A stretch of DNA of 64,000 nt, from NCBI GenBank assembly GCA_030247855.1, contig JAPDRN010000150.1, forward strand, positions 1 through 64,000, in the 5' to 3' direction. Shown piece after piece: positions 42,580-53,773 of this stretch; the stretch's first letter is position 1; each line of letters starts with the position of its first letter. A model generated the notes under the pieces. It searched no databases. It saw only the letters and a list, made by a program, of their open reading frames with translations, and was not told where the DNA came from. The DNA is from Knufia peltigerae (lineage: Eukaryota; Ascomycota; Eurotiomycetes; Chaetothyriales; Trichomeriaceae). A program made the translations under genes and the position numbers.

Positions 42580-44277
42580 ATGAGTCTAAGCGTTGCAAAC
42601 AGCAAGAGCCGGTCGATGGCTAAGATTCACTTATGGATCGATAATCAACAACATACTTCAGATATTGTTTTCCCCATTGTCAACAACGAAAGTGGTATCA
42701 CGGTCCATGAAGCATATGGAGCAAACCCTGAGCTAGCAGTTCAAGCCGCGGAAAGTGCTAATAGGGCATTCTTCAGCTGGCGGAAGACTACTCCATGGTA
42801 TCGACGCCAAATGCTGCTCAAGGCCGCTGACTACTTACGGCACAAGCGAGATCAAGTGGCGGATTTAATACGTGTGAGTCTGGACCCACGACCTCAACAG
42901 GGCCATATACTGAGTTCGTGCCTCAGCTCGAGACTCCTGCACCAGATGTGACGATTGAAAAGGTCAATATAGATAGCTCCATCGAGCTCCTGGAGGAGTT
43001 GGCTGGGGCCATCACCATCGCCAGCGCAGGAGTCGTGCCACACACTCGTGATGCCAACACGATGGCCATGATCATCAAAGAACCATACGGAGTCCATTTG
43101 GGCATTGCTCCGTGGAACGCGTCTCTGTTCCTAGCTATGCGGGCTGTCTTGACACCCATAGCCTGCGGCAACACCGCTATCCTTAAAGCGTCCGAGTTCA
43201 GTCCAGCCATTCATCAGTGGATTGGGAAAATGCTTGCCGATGTGGGATTTCCTCCGGGCGTCCTCAACATCGTGCAGCATCGTCGGCAGGATGCGCCCCA
43301 GGTCTTGGAGGCTTTGATCGCCCACCGAGCGGTGAAAAAGGTCAATTTCACCGGAAGTACCGCCGTCGGGAGTATCGTGGCAGGCGTGGCAGCTCGATAC
43401 TGCAAACCGACCTTGATGGAATTGGGAGGCAAAGCCCCTCAGGTGGTTCTTGAGGATGCAGATCTGGATGCTGCTGCCCAAGCTGCTGTTACTGGTGCCC
43501 TTTTACATGTAAGTAGATCGTACATTGAGTACCTCCATCCATGTGTTGGGGCATCAAACTAATCGGGAGGGATCTGTTCAGCACGGTCAAATCTGCATGT
43601 CTACAGATGTTGTGATCGCTCATGCGTCCATCGCGAAAAAACTAACAGAAAAGATGGTCAGTATCACGGCATCCTGGCCCATGACTTCTGCGGTGAGTGA
43701 AGCAGGAGTGGCAAAAACGGAGACCCTGATTCGAGATGCTCTTGCACACGGCTCCTCTTTGGCGAATCCACCCCCGAACAACGACCAGGACTCCGTACTC
43801 CGAGAAGCACCTTCGAGGCTTCGTCCCGTTATATTGACCAAAGTCACCCCAAAGATGCGCATCTACCACGAAGAGAGTTTTGGGCCGGCAGTTTCAATCC
43901 TCGAGTTCGACAGTGACGATGAAGCTCTGAGGCTGGCCAATGAATCTATTTACGGTCTCTCAGCCAGCATTTTCACCGAGAATGTCCCTCGTGCGTTGAG
44001 GATTGCTAGACAGATCGACGCTGGGGCTGTCCATATTAACTCAATGTCCATTCACGATGAGCAACAACTCCCACACGGAGGCACAAAGTCAAGTGGTTGG
44101 GGTCGGTTTGGTGTTCCATGGAGTGAGCTCGCGCCCCTTTTTTCCCCCATTCTCATCTACTTTTTTGTCTGCTGTCTGCTGTCTGCTGATGTTCGGTAAA
44201 TCTCGCTCGATATAGGTTTCGATGAATTCCTCCAGCTCAAAACTATCACGGTCACATCCAAGTATTTGGAAGCGTGA
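42580..44277 (+). CDS. Salicylaldehyde/benzaldehyde-type aldehyde dehydrogenase (cluster gene 3)
   Basis: Four exons (42580-42873, 42927-43508, 43582-44122, 44216-44277), 492 residues. The nucleophile is Cys297 in GQICMSTD, preceded by NFTGSTAVG and the general-base glutamate in LMELGGKAPQ. The closing NSMSIHDEQQLPHGGTKSSGWGRFG is the pattern of salicylaldehyde and vanillin dehydrogenases rather than of 2-aminomuconate semialdehyde dehydrogenases. It would oxidise an aromatic aldehyde to the acid with NAD(P). The first splice junction (LIR|LETPAPD) was set by homology; using the earlier acceptor after CAACAG adds non-family residues. The last junction restores VPWSFDEFLQLKTITV. The neighbours supply the aldehyde (alcohol dehydrogenases) and consume the acid (FAD hydroxylase). 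Confidence 0.9.
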
Positions 44278-44923
44278 TGATATGGATGTCATGGACGTTG
44301 GCATTACCGGTTGCGGAACTAATGGTAGTGATATCTCGTGTTTTGCAACCAAATCAGAACTCAACCATGACCCTGCCAAACAACTCAGGCATGCTGATGC
44401 TAATACATGGATGTTGAAGTGCTGATCCCTGGGTGAAAAAGGCCCTTGATGTTACCAGTGTTATTAATAATCTAGGTAGACTAGTTGTAGCTTGTATTAG
44501 ATGATTTGACCTCCAATCAAGAGCAGACACACCCTGGGATCGAGGTTTACTGCACCGGAAGCTAGGCTATAGAATCTCGTTAGTACCAAGAGACACAACA
44601 TATCTGAGCAGAATGGATAGGCAGAGCGTCTTTTGGCGTCTTCGACCTTGATGAAGTATCTCCACAGACGAAGCCGGGCCAGGGACAATCCGGGGGATGT
44701 CCAAGTGAGGAGGACCCAAAGACCTGCGGACCCCAGCCAATGGAAGCTGGGCTCGGAGACAATCTCCGGACACGTGCCTCGGAAGGGTCCTCCGCACTCC
44801 GCCCTCCCACCTCCGCATATACTCGCGGCCTGGGGAAATATTCGTCAGTCGACTCATCCCTAAATATGACCACCTGAAACACAATTGTGGTGACAAAGGC
44901 CGAGGCTCTGAAAGGCTTGAAAG
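44278..44923. promoter_or_regulatory. Promoter of the cluster regulator
   Basis: 646 bp between the aldehyde dehydrogenase and the Zn2Cys6 gene. It contains one perfect palindromic CGG-N9-CCG site and several single CGG/CCG triplets between 44690 and 44820. Confidence 0.6.
44754..44768. promoter_or_regulatory. CGG-N9-CCG site (regulator's own promoter)
   Basis: Reads CGGAGACAATCTCCG, a perfect 6-3-6 palindrome 156 bp before the regulator's start codon. Suggests autoregulation. Confidence 0.65.
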
Positions 44924-47900
44924 ATGGCGGAAGACAATGAATCGAACGAGCCGTCAAAAGGGCCACGACTCCCGGAACCCAGACCGAAGAAACGCGGGGC
45001 CGTGAATCCCAATCACCAGGCTTGCACTGCATGTAAGCGTCGCAAAGTCCGATGCGACGCAGCGCAGCCGCGATGCTCCTATTGCGCTGCTCATGACAAA
45101 CTCTGCATTTTCCCGCCGGTGTGGAAGCGAGCAAAATGCTCACAAGCGTAAGCACTCCAGTTCCTCCAATTTCCGGAAGGACGTCTATCTTTTCCGCGCG
45201 CAGAAACTGATTCGCCCTATCCGCACAGTCATGTCGAAGACCTTGAAGTGAAGCTCCGGCAGTATGAGAGCAGATACGGACGACCGACACCGACAGCCTG
45301 CGAAGCTTACCCTGAGTCACAAAATCATATCTCGACACTGACTAGCCAAAATCAGCACTCCACAGCCTTTACTGGCACAACTACGTGTGAGCCACCTACC
45401 GAGGTGCAAGGGTCGTTCGCTGTGTCCAACTGGCAAAAGGGGGCTAGTTCCCAAATTGAGGAGCGCGTGTTCGACACCAACAATACTGCAACGTCGGGAG
45501 ATGACAATCAACAAATCAACGCTCCATGGATCAGCCACAATCTCTCGCATATGCCGTCGACGGATGCGACTTTCTCATCGCGAGCCGAGAGACCTGAAAC
45601 AGAGTTCCCTCATCCATCAGAAGAGACGTCTCAACACAGGCAGCCACCCCATAGAGGCATCACCAATGATTCCCGGGGACTTCAACCTACTACCACATCA
45701 GGTCACGGCGATGACAGCGACGTTGACGAAGACAGTGAAGCTGACCATCAGATTATTGATGGCATGGTTGAATATGTCGGGTCCTCTCCAGAAGATGTAC
45801 AAGCAGAAGATACTTTCGATACGTCCCCGACATTCAACTTCGCACTGAAGATCAAGGCTTCAACACTCAGCAAGGAGCCCAAGTCGGTGTCGGGTAGATC
45901 AGAAATTCCCTCTCTGAGTGACAAGCCGGCGACTGCATCCTCCACTCTTGTCGATCGTGCCTCGAACAATTCTAACCTCTCGACGACGCTTCTGCGACGA
46001 GAGCCGCCGCCTCAGCAGGACGCTTTGGACGCATTGAAATTCTATTTCAACCACTCGTACCTGCAATATGTACCTCAGCGATTGGTCGCCAAAGCTTTGT
46101 TGGATCGTTATTTCGCAGCGGCGAACTCTGTGTGGCCCTTTCTGAACGAGGAGATAATAAGACAACGGTACGACCGAATCTGTTCTTCTGACGAGCCTCC
46201 GAGTCCGATACGGATGTCCCAACTCAACCTCGTGTTTGCGCTTGCCTGTCAATTCTACGAAACCGAAGCCGGGGCACCACTTCCAGATGTTTACGATGCA
46301 GGCAAGCAGTACTACCTACGCGGTCATGGCTATCTGATCGCACACGCCTTTGACACTTGCAGTATCACCATGCTTCAATCGTTGCTACTTGCCGCCCAGT
46401 ACCAGCAGGGGACCACGCGGTCTAATGAATGTTGGCTAACAACAGGCCATGCAACAAGGATGGCACTGGGTTTGGGCGTCCACGTGGCCCCGTCCCCTAA
46501 TAGTGGTCTGAGCCCTTTGGATATTGAACTCCGCAAGCGACTGTGGTGGGGATGCTTTTCACTGGATCGGTAAGGCTCTTATTTTCCATGTCCTTCTGCG
46601 AATGCATACGTGGCTAATACATCAGCAGGGTTTGCAGCATGATTTATGGACGCCCCATTGGAATCCCCCACGTTCGAGTCTTGTCAGGCCAAAATAGTCT
46701 ACCTGAGCCGGTCGACGATAATTACATCGCAATGGGCAAAGCCCAGCCCAGCGATTGTCCTTCTGTAAATGCATTTTTCGTCTGCACTATAAACCTCTAC
46801 CGCACCATGGATAAAATAATTGAAGAGCTTCATCAGATCTCAGCAACCAACAAATTGGACCTTAACTGTGGCCATCATGGTGAGAAGCAGGATTCCTCCT
46901 ATGGCTGCAGCTGCGACGCTGTCAGGCAGCTTTCGGCAATTATACAGCTCGATGGATACCTCCAGGAATGGCATGAAACACTTCCTCCTCATCTCAAATT
47001 CTCCCTTGAAAACATCGGCCTAGAGGACAACTATCCCCGCGTCATACAACGGCAGAAGGTTATCCTTAAAATCCGGTTCCTTGGGATGCGTCTCTTACTT
47101 CACCGCCAGTCCATTCTGTTTCTCCTACAGAATCCGGAGAACCGACGCTGGCCACGGAACGCTTCAAAGAAATGGCCGCCTCTGTTCTCCGACGATGCGA
47201 CCGAGCTGGTTGCCGGATCATCACGCGATGACCAGGGCGCCAAAAGAATCAACATTTCATACTTTGAGAAGCACCTTGCCCATCTGAGTGCGAAACTGTG
47301 CGTCGAATCGGCACAATTGCAGATTGAAACGATTGACTGTTCGCGACGTTCGGAACTGACAGGCGCATGGTGGTGGGATTTTCACTGTATGTGTAATCTA
47401 TGACAATTATTCCTGTTTGACCCTCACTTATGCCGAACTTCTATTTCCAGTTATCTTCAACGCACTCTGCGTCCTCTGTGGTGCTATGGGTCTACGGACT
47501 GAGGACCACTCCGTTGTTATCACTGATTTGCCCAAGGCCCAAACGCTTATGCAGCGAGGTGTCAGCAACATTCACGACATGGCCTCTCGCGGGGGTCCAA
47601 AGGTCGCCCGAAGTGAACGCTTTCTCAGGCGCTTGATGAAGGCTGTGACAGAGCAGAAGCACGATCCACCCATCGGTGCCAAGCAGGGGCGGGTGTCGAA
47701 TGTCGCTAGGGATAGTAATGATCAAGCCACGGCACGCCGCCTCGATGGAGGAAATCTGCCTCAAGTCCCTTCGAGGACTGTACCTACCGACCCAATGGAG
47801 CTCTTTGGTGACGATGTCTTGGATCCAATGGATGGTCTGGACTGGCCTCCAAATGTTGACAACGCTTTTATCAGCGAAATTACCCAGAACGAGTCTTACC

Positions 47901-48040
47901 TCTACGGCAACGCTGATCAGACCTACACACCACACTCTGAAGACAACCCGATGCGAAAATTGCTACAAACCTCATTCGACACGTGGACAGCGCTCGGCGG
48001 CGCATTTCAGCCACCGATAGACATGGAATCAGTTTGGTGA
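44924..48040 (+). CDS. Zn2Cys6 transcription factor, likely cluster activator (cluster gene 4)
   Basis: Four exons (44924-45147, 45229-46569, 46629-47386, 47451-48040), 970 residues. The binuclear zinc cluster uses Cys34, 37, 44, 51, 54 and 61 (C-x2-C-x6-C-x6-C-x2-C-x6-C) with the basic KRRKVR between. A short linker and a dimerisation helix (HVEDLEVKLRQYESRYG) follow across intron 1; the acceptor was chosen to keep this frame. An acidic Ser/Thr-rich region precedes the fungal-specific factor domain, which starts near LDALKFYFNHSYLQYVP and includes WLTTGHATRMALGLGVH and LRKRLWWGCFSLDRVCSMIYGRP. Zinc cluster dimers read paired CGG triplets, which fits the CGG-N9-CCG palindromes in the cluster promoters. 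The inducer is unknown. It is convergent with the lactonase-like gene. Confidence 0.92.
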
Positions 48041-48150
48041 AAGAGCAAGGACAATGTAATAGTATTTGTAACCTATTGATCTTGTTTAACCTCTCCCGAT
48101 GCGTCACGTCGGGAGGGAATATATTTGTCCACTTCTAGGGCCATCCAATC

Positions 48151-49692
48151 TCATCTGTAGTAGTCTGGGACCTGTTTGAGCTCCATGAATACTCCTTTAT
48201 CGTGGCCATAAACGATCTTGGCCCCAAGAACAGTTTCCAAGCGGGAAATGTACTTGGTCGACTGGAGCCAGGCGTTTTTGTCACGACCCAAGAGGCCTGG
48301 CAAAAACAATCAGCAAGTTCTAAAGAACTCATGTGCCGTAGATGATATGGAAGGGCCAGATGGTATCGCTCTTTCCGGTATAGGTCTCTCACCTTGCGCA
48401 ATTTGCTTCGTATAGTTCTCCTTCATATGGAACTGGTCACCCGTGAACAAGAAGGGACCGTCTTGCGGTAAGTCGACCTGCATGCAGCAGAGGCCCGGTG
48501 TATGACTGTTTGGAATCGTGGGAAGATTCAGACGTCAGTGAGTGCTTTGTGATGTATAGCTTTGGAGAGTTGGGGGGGAAGGAGTAATAAGCATTATGGA
48601 GAAGACGAGAACGCGAAAGAACAAGGAAAAGGTAGCAAACCCCGCGCAAAGATGCATGGTAATCCCGGGAAAGAGTTCGGTGACTTTATCGCCAAAAGTC
48701 TGCCAGTTCAAACGGTGCGTCAGGTAAGAGGGTTGATAGGGACCAGCGTCGGCCTAGGACACGACTATCAGCGGACAAGCCTTTCGCTATATGATTCTCA
48801 ACTTGAGATTTCAACAACGGCCTACCTTGGTAAACAAACACCATAGAGCGTTTGTCAGCTCCAAGTCATGAACGTAGATTGGGATTTTCGTGTCGATGAA
48901 ATGCATCAGGCCCCCTGAATGGTCAGCGTCTTCACATGTGTCAGTCGGCTATGCTAGTGGACCTGAGTGTTTTGAGGTCAAAGGCCCCCCAAGAGTGCCA
49001 GGCATCACGTACGCAAGTGGCCCATGATGACGGCCTGCACGTCTCGTATCGAATGACCTGTGGCTTCGATTTGCTTATCAAGACGATTGACAGTCGTATA
49101 ACGCTTTCGCGGCGAGACGTCATACATCTTTCCAAAGTATGTCCGTTAACTCATTTGCGATAGCAACAAGCCGCAAAAGTTGTCTTGGTCCGTCCGTTCA
49201 AGTAACAAGGGAGAGAAAGGGCTTACCGGACCCCAATGCTTCTCCATGTCGTCGTGGCAGCCCGTCTCGAAGAGCAAAAGCCCCGCGCTCGGATGCTCAA
49301 TCAGAACGGCATAGACAATCATCTCGATCCGCTCGTGGACGGGGTTCGGATTACTGGCTGACCCAGCTGTAATAGAGGCATTTTTTTCAGTCTGGAAATG
49401 AAGTACGGCAACTGACAGAGCATGTGGGACTTTCTTTCAAGGCAGGTTGGGAGACGGACGAGCTTCCTACGTACCATTTTGATGACCTGCAAAGAGGAAG
49501 TTGGCATCGATGTCAAGGGTTCCCAGGTCGAGAAGCTGGAAAACCAATCAGGTCAGGGTCGAAATAGATCGGGAATATGGCACTCTTGCGCCATGTTCAA
49601 GAATAGGGGTTACCGCGATTCTGCGCGGACTTTTCTGTACGTACCCACATCTTCGTGCCCTCCGGACAGGGGGTGTATACCGGGCGAGGCAT
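48151..49692 (-). CDS. AHL-lactonase-like metallo-beta-lactamase (cluster gene 5)
   Basis: Eight exons: 49692-49645, 49535-49475, 49366-49227, 49127-49013, 48929-48826, 48753-48641, 48505-48393 and 48296-48151; introns of 72-135 nt; 279 residues. Splicing assembles the metal motif H120-x-H122-x-D124-H125 (GHLHADHSGG) from two exons, HTPGLCC for the third-site histidine, a TGDQ segment for the bridging aspartate, and YGHDKG for the last histidine. The segment LFETGCHDDMEKHWGP is typical of N-acyl-homoserine-lactonase-like enzymes of the AttM/AiiA group. One intron uses a GTTTGC donor and one an AAG acceptor, both unusual but needed by frame and homology. It would hydrolyse a lactone or other cyclic ester. 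In this setting, an aromatic lactone substrate is more likely than a quorum signal. A divergent promoter with a transporter carries a CGG-N9-CCG site. Confidence 0.85.
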
Positions 49693-50145
49693 GCTTGATC
49701 GAAGTCGTAGAAGTATTTGTTTCAGGATGTCACAGTCGAGATGCGTTCCCGAAGACCTTCGTCAAACTGTATTTGCTTTTCTATATGTGGGTTGGTGGAG
49801 CTTACGGCCGACGCGGTCTGGGCTCTCACTGTATCTCGGAGGGTCTCTCCGCTCGACCAAGGTCTGGTAAGCATTCTCGTGTGAAAGAGTATCACAATGA
49901 AGATACGACGCGGCAGAGGAGAATGTGAATGATTTCTATCAGAGGAAAACTACTGAAGCCTCCGCCAGCTGCTGGTCCGGTCCCGAAACCATCGTCGGAT
50001 TGGAAAGCATTACTTCACCTCTATTTATTCCCTTCAATTTCGCCATCCAGCAGAGATCAAGAAGGCTTTGTATCTCTCTCATTTCTCTCACTCTACACAC
50101 CTCTTTACTCCATTCTCCATTCTGTCTCATCTGAAGGAGCCCAAC
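49693..50145. promoter_or_regulatory. Divergent lactonase/MFS promoter
   Basis: 453 bp between divergent starts, containing one CGG-N9-CCG site and a long pyrimidine-rich leader before the transporter. Confidence 0.6.
49837..49851. promoter_or_regulatory. CGG-N9-CCG site (lactonase/MFS promoter)
   Basis: Reads CGGAGGGTCTCTCCG; palindromic except at one inner pair. It is 145 bp from the lactonase-like start and 295 bp from the transporter start. Confidence 0.6.
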
Positions 50146-51900
50146 ATGCTCGACGCAAAGAAAGTGGAAGCCGGTGAGATACCATGCCCGTCGATCTCTA
50201 GTTAATAGGAATATCTACTTACCAGGTCAGCAGGCATTGCCGAATCCGAGCCTCAAGAGCATGTGGAACAGTGTCTTGCTGAAGACAATGGCCGCACGCT
50301 AAAATACCGCAACGGAATCCTGCTCGATCCTCAGCCGAGTGAGGATCCTCATGACCCTCTGAACTTCCCACTCTGGCAGAAAGCATGTCTTCTGGCCATT
50401 TTATCCTATTGGGCTTTTCTTGGAACCACAAATCTCATTATTGTGGTATGTCACAATACTCATGCCCTGATCATGGTTGATACTGACGCGAGGTAGGGGC
50501 CATCCTTCTTCGAATTGAATCAACACTACGGCGCAAGCTTTACAGAGCTTTCGTACACCATCAATGGACCATTGGTAGCTTATGGTGCTGGCGTGAGTCC
50601 TGCCTCATAAAGGTCAAAGAACAACAGTGACCGCTGACTTGGTGCTCTAAGTGCTTGTTCTGGGTGCCCTTCTCCAATATCTACGGGTTGAGGGTTTGCT
50701 TTCTGGTGTCCTCCCTCTGTGCTGCATCGATATCGATATGGGCAGCACTAGCATCTACTTTTGGAGAATTCGTCGCCGCTCGCGTTTTGGCTGCGTTCTT
50801 CTATGCCGCCCCTGAGGCGATCGGCCCTCAGGTCGTGGCTGATGTCTTCTTTTTGCATCAGCGTGCGACCGCCACTGGAGCATTCACTGTGTTCCAGTTC
50901 CTGGGTTTCTCCTTGGCCGGGCTCATTGGGGGATTCGCAACTTTGAACCTTGGGTGGCGGGCTCCTTCCTATGTCATGGTGTACACCACGTTCGGGGCTT
51001 TTGTAGGCATTTTCTTCCTGATGCCGGAAACTACCTATACACGGTCGGGTAGGTTCGAAGTGGGTGAAAAACGTCGGATTGTCGATGGACTTCGTCTTTG
51101 GCATGCCAGTGGCGGAGGAGATCCCAAAGTTAAGAGCAAGATTGCTGCTTTCACATACCCGTGGTACTATCTTCCACATCCAATCGTGCTACTGGCGACG
51201 GCGTATTTCTCGATTTTTCTCGCCACCAACGACTATATGCTGACCACCAACTCGGTGTCCTATCCTTTGGAGTTCGGATTCAATCTGTCTGATGTTGCAT
51301 TGACCTCTATTGCCCCATCGCTTGGGAATATCTTTGGGATCATCTATGGAGGCCTTGCCAACGACAAGGTTAGTATCTTCCCTGCACAAAACAGCCTTTC
51401 GCACTTTTGCTAACATCTAACAGTTTGTGGAATGGAGGATGAAATCCAAGGGCGACTTCCAGCCAGAACTACGTTTGCCTATGCTACTGCTGACGGCGAT
51501 CGTTGGCCCCGCTGGCCTCATCATGTTCGGGTGCGCGACAGAGTACCACGCTCATTGGGTTGTTCCGCTCATTGGCGAATTCCTTATGGCATTCGGGTCT
51601 ATAGTAGCAGGAAACGTGGTTTACACCTATATCGCAGATACATATCTCGAAAGGGCAGACACCGCATTGGTTATGCTGAATGGTCTGAAGAACCTATCTG
51701 CGTTTGGTTTGGTCTACGCTGTCACACCTTGGAACACCTACAGCGGGTATGCGATCTCATTTGGCGGACTGGCTGTGATCCTATTTGCCTTTCACCTTCC
51801 GGTTGCTATACTCTGGTGGAAGGGTGCTGCTATTCGCCAATGGCAACGAGTGAAGTGGCATTCTGCAACTGTCGCCGTACATGGAGAAGGATTGAAATAA
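50146..51900 (+). CDS. MFS transporter, DHA1-like (cluster gene 6)
   Basis: Five exons (50146-50173, 50231-50445, 50497-50592, 50652-51368, 51424-51900), 510 residues. An N-terminal cytosolic segment ends in DPHDPLNFPLWQKACLL, the usual entry to helix 1 of fungal multidrug-type (DHA1) carriers. Twelve hydrophobic segments can be counted, including YTINGPLVAYGAGCLFWVPFSNIYG, FVAARVLAAFFYAAPEAIGPQVVADVFFLHQR (motif B to C region) and YSGYAISFGGLAVILFAF. A large loop (RSGRFEVGEKRRIVDGLRLW) divides the halves. It is related in type but not close in sequence to the carrier at 40084. Two carriers in one cluster suggest import of substrate plus export of a toxic intermediate. The first exon of 28 nt is the least certain part of the model. 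Confidence 0.87.
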
Positions 51901-52318
51901 ATGGCATTGAAACCACCGTTCTATGCGCAGAAGTATTGGGTGGCTGGCTAACTGGTGGTGCATATTGCGAAAGGAATCGGGAGCCGTATGTGTAGAGCAC
52001 AGTAGAGGTGTCTATATCAGAGTATCATATTCGAAAGTCATCATTGTCGAGCATTTATTAAAGGATGAAGACTTATACATGTCAAGGCAATCTACACTCA
52101 AGTCTGTTTCGAAGACAGCGAATATCGTGCCCCTGTCATCTTCATTTAGACGTTCTTTCCCAGTCACTCTATAGAAATAGCCACGCCGTTCAACCTTGAC
52201 GGATAGTCAAGCATCCCAACGAATCTGGAGTATAGCTACTGCCCCCCTCTGACGGAATATTACAATCCGCCGCATGAACGCAAACATCAATACCCCAGGG
52301 TTCCGATAGTGTGGGCGG

Positions 52319-52333
52319 CGGGCAAGGGCTCCG
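52319..52333. promoter_or_regulatory. CGG-N9-CCG site (amidohydrolase promoter, distal)
   Basis: Reads CGGGCAAGGGCTCCG, 180 bp before the start codon. It keeps both triplets and the right CTCCG half; the left inner bases differ from consensus. Confidence 0.45.
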
Positions 52334-52373
52334 TTGCCCTCCGTCTTGCGGCCTCAATATTCCAGGTTTCGCG

Positions 52374-52388
52374 CGGACTCTCCGTCCG
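52374..52388. promoter_or_regulatory. CGG-N9-CCG site (amidohydrolase promoter, proximal)
   Basis: Reads CGGACTCTCCGTCCG, 125 bp before the start codon. Triplet spacing fits; the inner bases fit poorly. Confidence 0.4.
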
Positions 52389-52512
52389 ACGTGAGACCCA
52401 AAAATCCTTTGCATGGACAATAGTTGGTGCATTGAAACTGTCAAATACATAAGGGCATTGTTGAACGAGAGATACTATACTATTGTTTTTGGTCACGAAT
52501 CATTCAGCAACG

Positions 52513-53773
52513 ATGGGAAAGCCAACACCCTCCACAGCGTTTTCGGGCCCAGGCCGAATTGACGTTCATCACCATTGCTTTCCTGGAACTGTCGCAGAGC
52601 TGCAGTCTGAGTTCGAGAGCAACTCTTACAATCTCAATTACTCACCATTTCCCAAGACACCAGAAGACCATCTCAAGTACATGGATGAAGTCGGCATTCA
52701 AACTGCGGTCATTGTGAGCGCCCTGTGCAGGGAACACATGCCGAACTAGCAATCTAACAGGCGGCAAAAACCAGGCTCCATCGATCAAGAAAGAGTGGCA
52801 CAATGACCTAACCCCCGCTGAGTTCGTAAGTCTCTGCGAGAAGTCACTCGCGGCGCAACTGGAATACGTCGCATATAATCCGCTGAGGTTTGGTTTGTTC
52901 TGAGACTCACGTAACTTGCAGATGTATTCGCTAATAGCTGCAGGGTGCTTTGCCGTTCTACCGCTTCCCCACACGCAGGAATGTATCGACTTCATCCACA
53001 AGGCTGCGAGCCTGCCTACGCCTCCCGATGGATTTGCGGTGACGACGGCCATGGGTTTGTATCCGTCCACTTCTTACGATTGCGCTTTTTCCTCTAACCT
53101 GAGCAGGAGAGCGTTACTTGGGTGACAAAGACCTAGAGCCAGTCTGGCAAGAGATTGATAGATTGGGCTCTGTAGTGTTCATTCATCCGGCTGACACGGT
53201 GATGCCTCCCCACCTGAACTTTGGGCCATGTGAGCATTCTCGAACCCAACCCGGCGATCCATGTTTGCCTGAGAGAGGCGCTGACCAGCAGTTGAAACAG
53301 TTATCCAGGAGTTTCCATTCGACACATGCCGAGCCATGACCAGTGTTATTCATTCCGGCCTACTTCAACGAGTGCCCAACGTTCGCTTTTTGTTCTCTCA
53401 TAATGGCGGCGCTTTCCCATTTCTTGCTGACCGCATCGGTCAGCAACATCTGGATAATGTTGTAACCAAAACCAACAATGGGATGGGCACAAGGGACCTT
53501 TTGCGCTCCAAGAACATCTACCTTGATACCAGTATTTCGAGCCCGATGCAGTACCCCGTGATCAAGGACTTGGGGATCCCGGTGGAGCATCTCCTGTACG
53601 CTACCGACTACCCCTATACTATGAGATTCGACGACAAGACATATCTAGAAGGATACAATGCGCCAAAGAAGTCGGGCTTGTTTACTGATGCGGATATGGA
53701 GAAGATCGTACGACTCAACTCTCTTGCAGTTTTCCCGCGGCTGGCAAAGCTTTTTGCTGAGCATTTTCCATAG
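52513..53773 (+). CDS. Amidohydrolase-2 decarboxylase, 6-MSA decarboxylase/ACMSD-like (cluster gene 7)
   Basis: Five exons (52513-52713, 52775-52892, 52944-53054, 53107-53229, 53301-53773), 341 residues. The metal-binding H19-x-H21 lies in RIDVHHHCF; further ligands are expected in VVFIHPAD (His), FLFSHNGG (His) and LLYATDYPYT (Asp). The EFPFDTCRAMTSVIHSGLL helix is typical of the decarboxylase branch that includes 6-methylsalicylate decarboxylase, gamma-resorcylate decarboxylase and ACMSD. These enzymes remove CO2 from hydroxybenzoates, or from the muconate semialdehyde made by 3-HAO. Introns 2 and 3 use GTTTGT donors. Overall the sequence looks closer to the 6-methylsalicylate-decarboxylase type, but the cluster also holds a 3-HAO, so both readings stay open. 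Confidence 0.85.

Larger units (their letters stand above)
51901..52512. promoter_or_regulatory. Promoter of the amidohydrolase gene
   Basis: 612 bp after the transporter. Two CGG-N9-CCG sites lie in its last 200 bp; the first 300 bp look like transporter 3' UTR. Confidence 0.6.

Noticed and set aside
42580..44277. Aldehyde dehydrogenase as 2-aminomuconate semialdehyde dehydrogenase
   Set aside because: Tempting because 3-HAO and an ACMSD-like gene are present, but the GQICMSTD and HDEQQLPHGG motifs are of the salicylaldehyde/vanillin type.
45148..45201. Regulator intron 1 ending at GCGCAG instead of CACAG
   Set aside because: It leaves the wrong phase and a stop soon after. The later acceptor keeps the frame and yields a dimerisation helix.
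48151..49692. Cluster as a benzoxazolinone-detoxification (Fusarium FDB-type) locus because of the metallo-beta-lactamase
   Set aside because: No arylamine N-malonyltransferase or amidase is present, and the ring-cleavage genes point to a different route.
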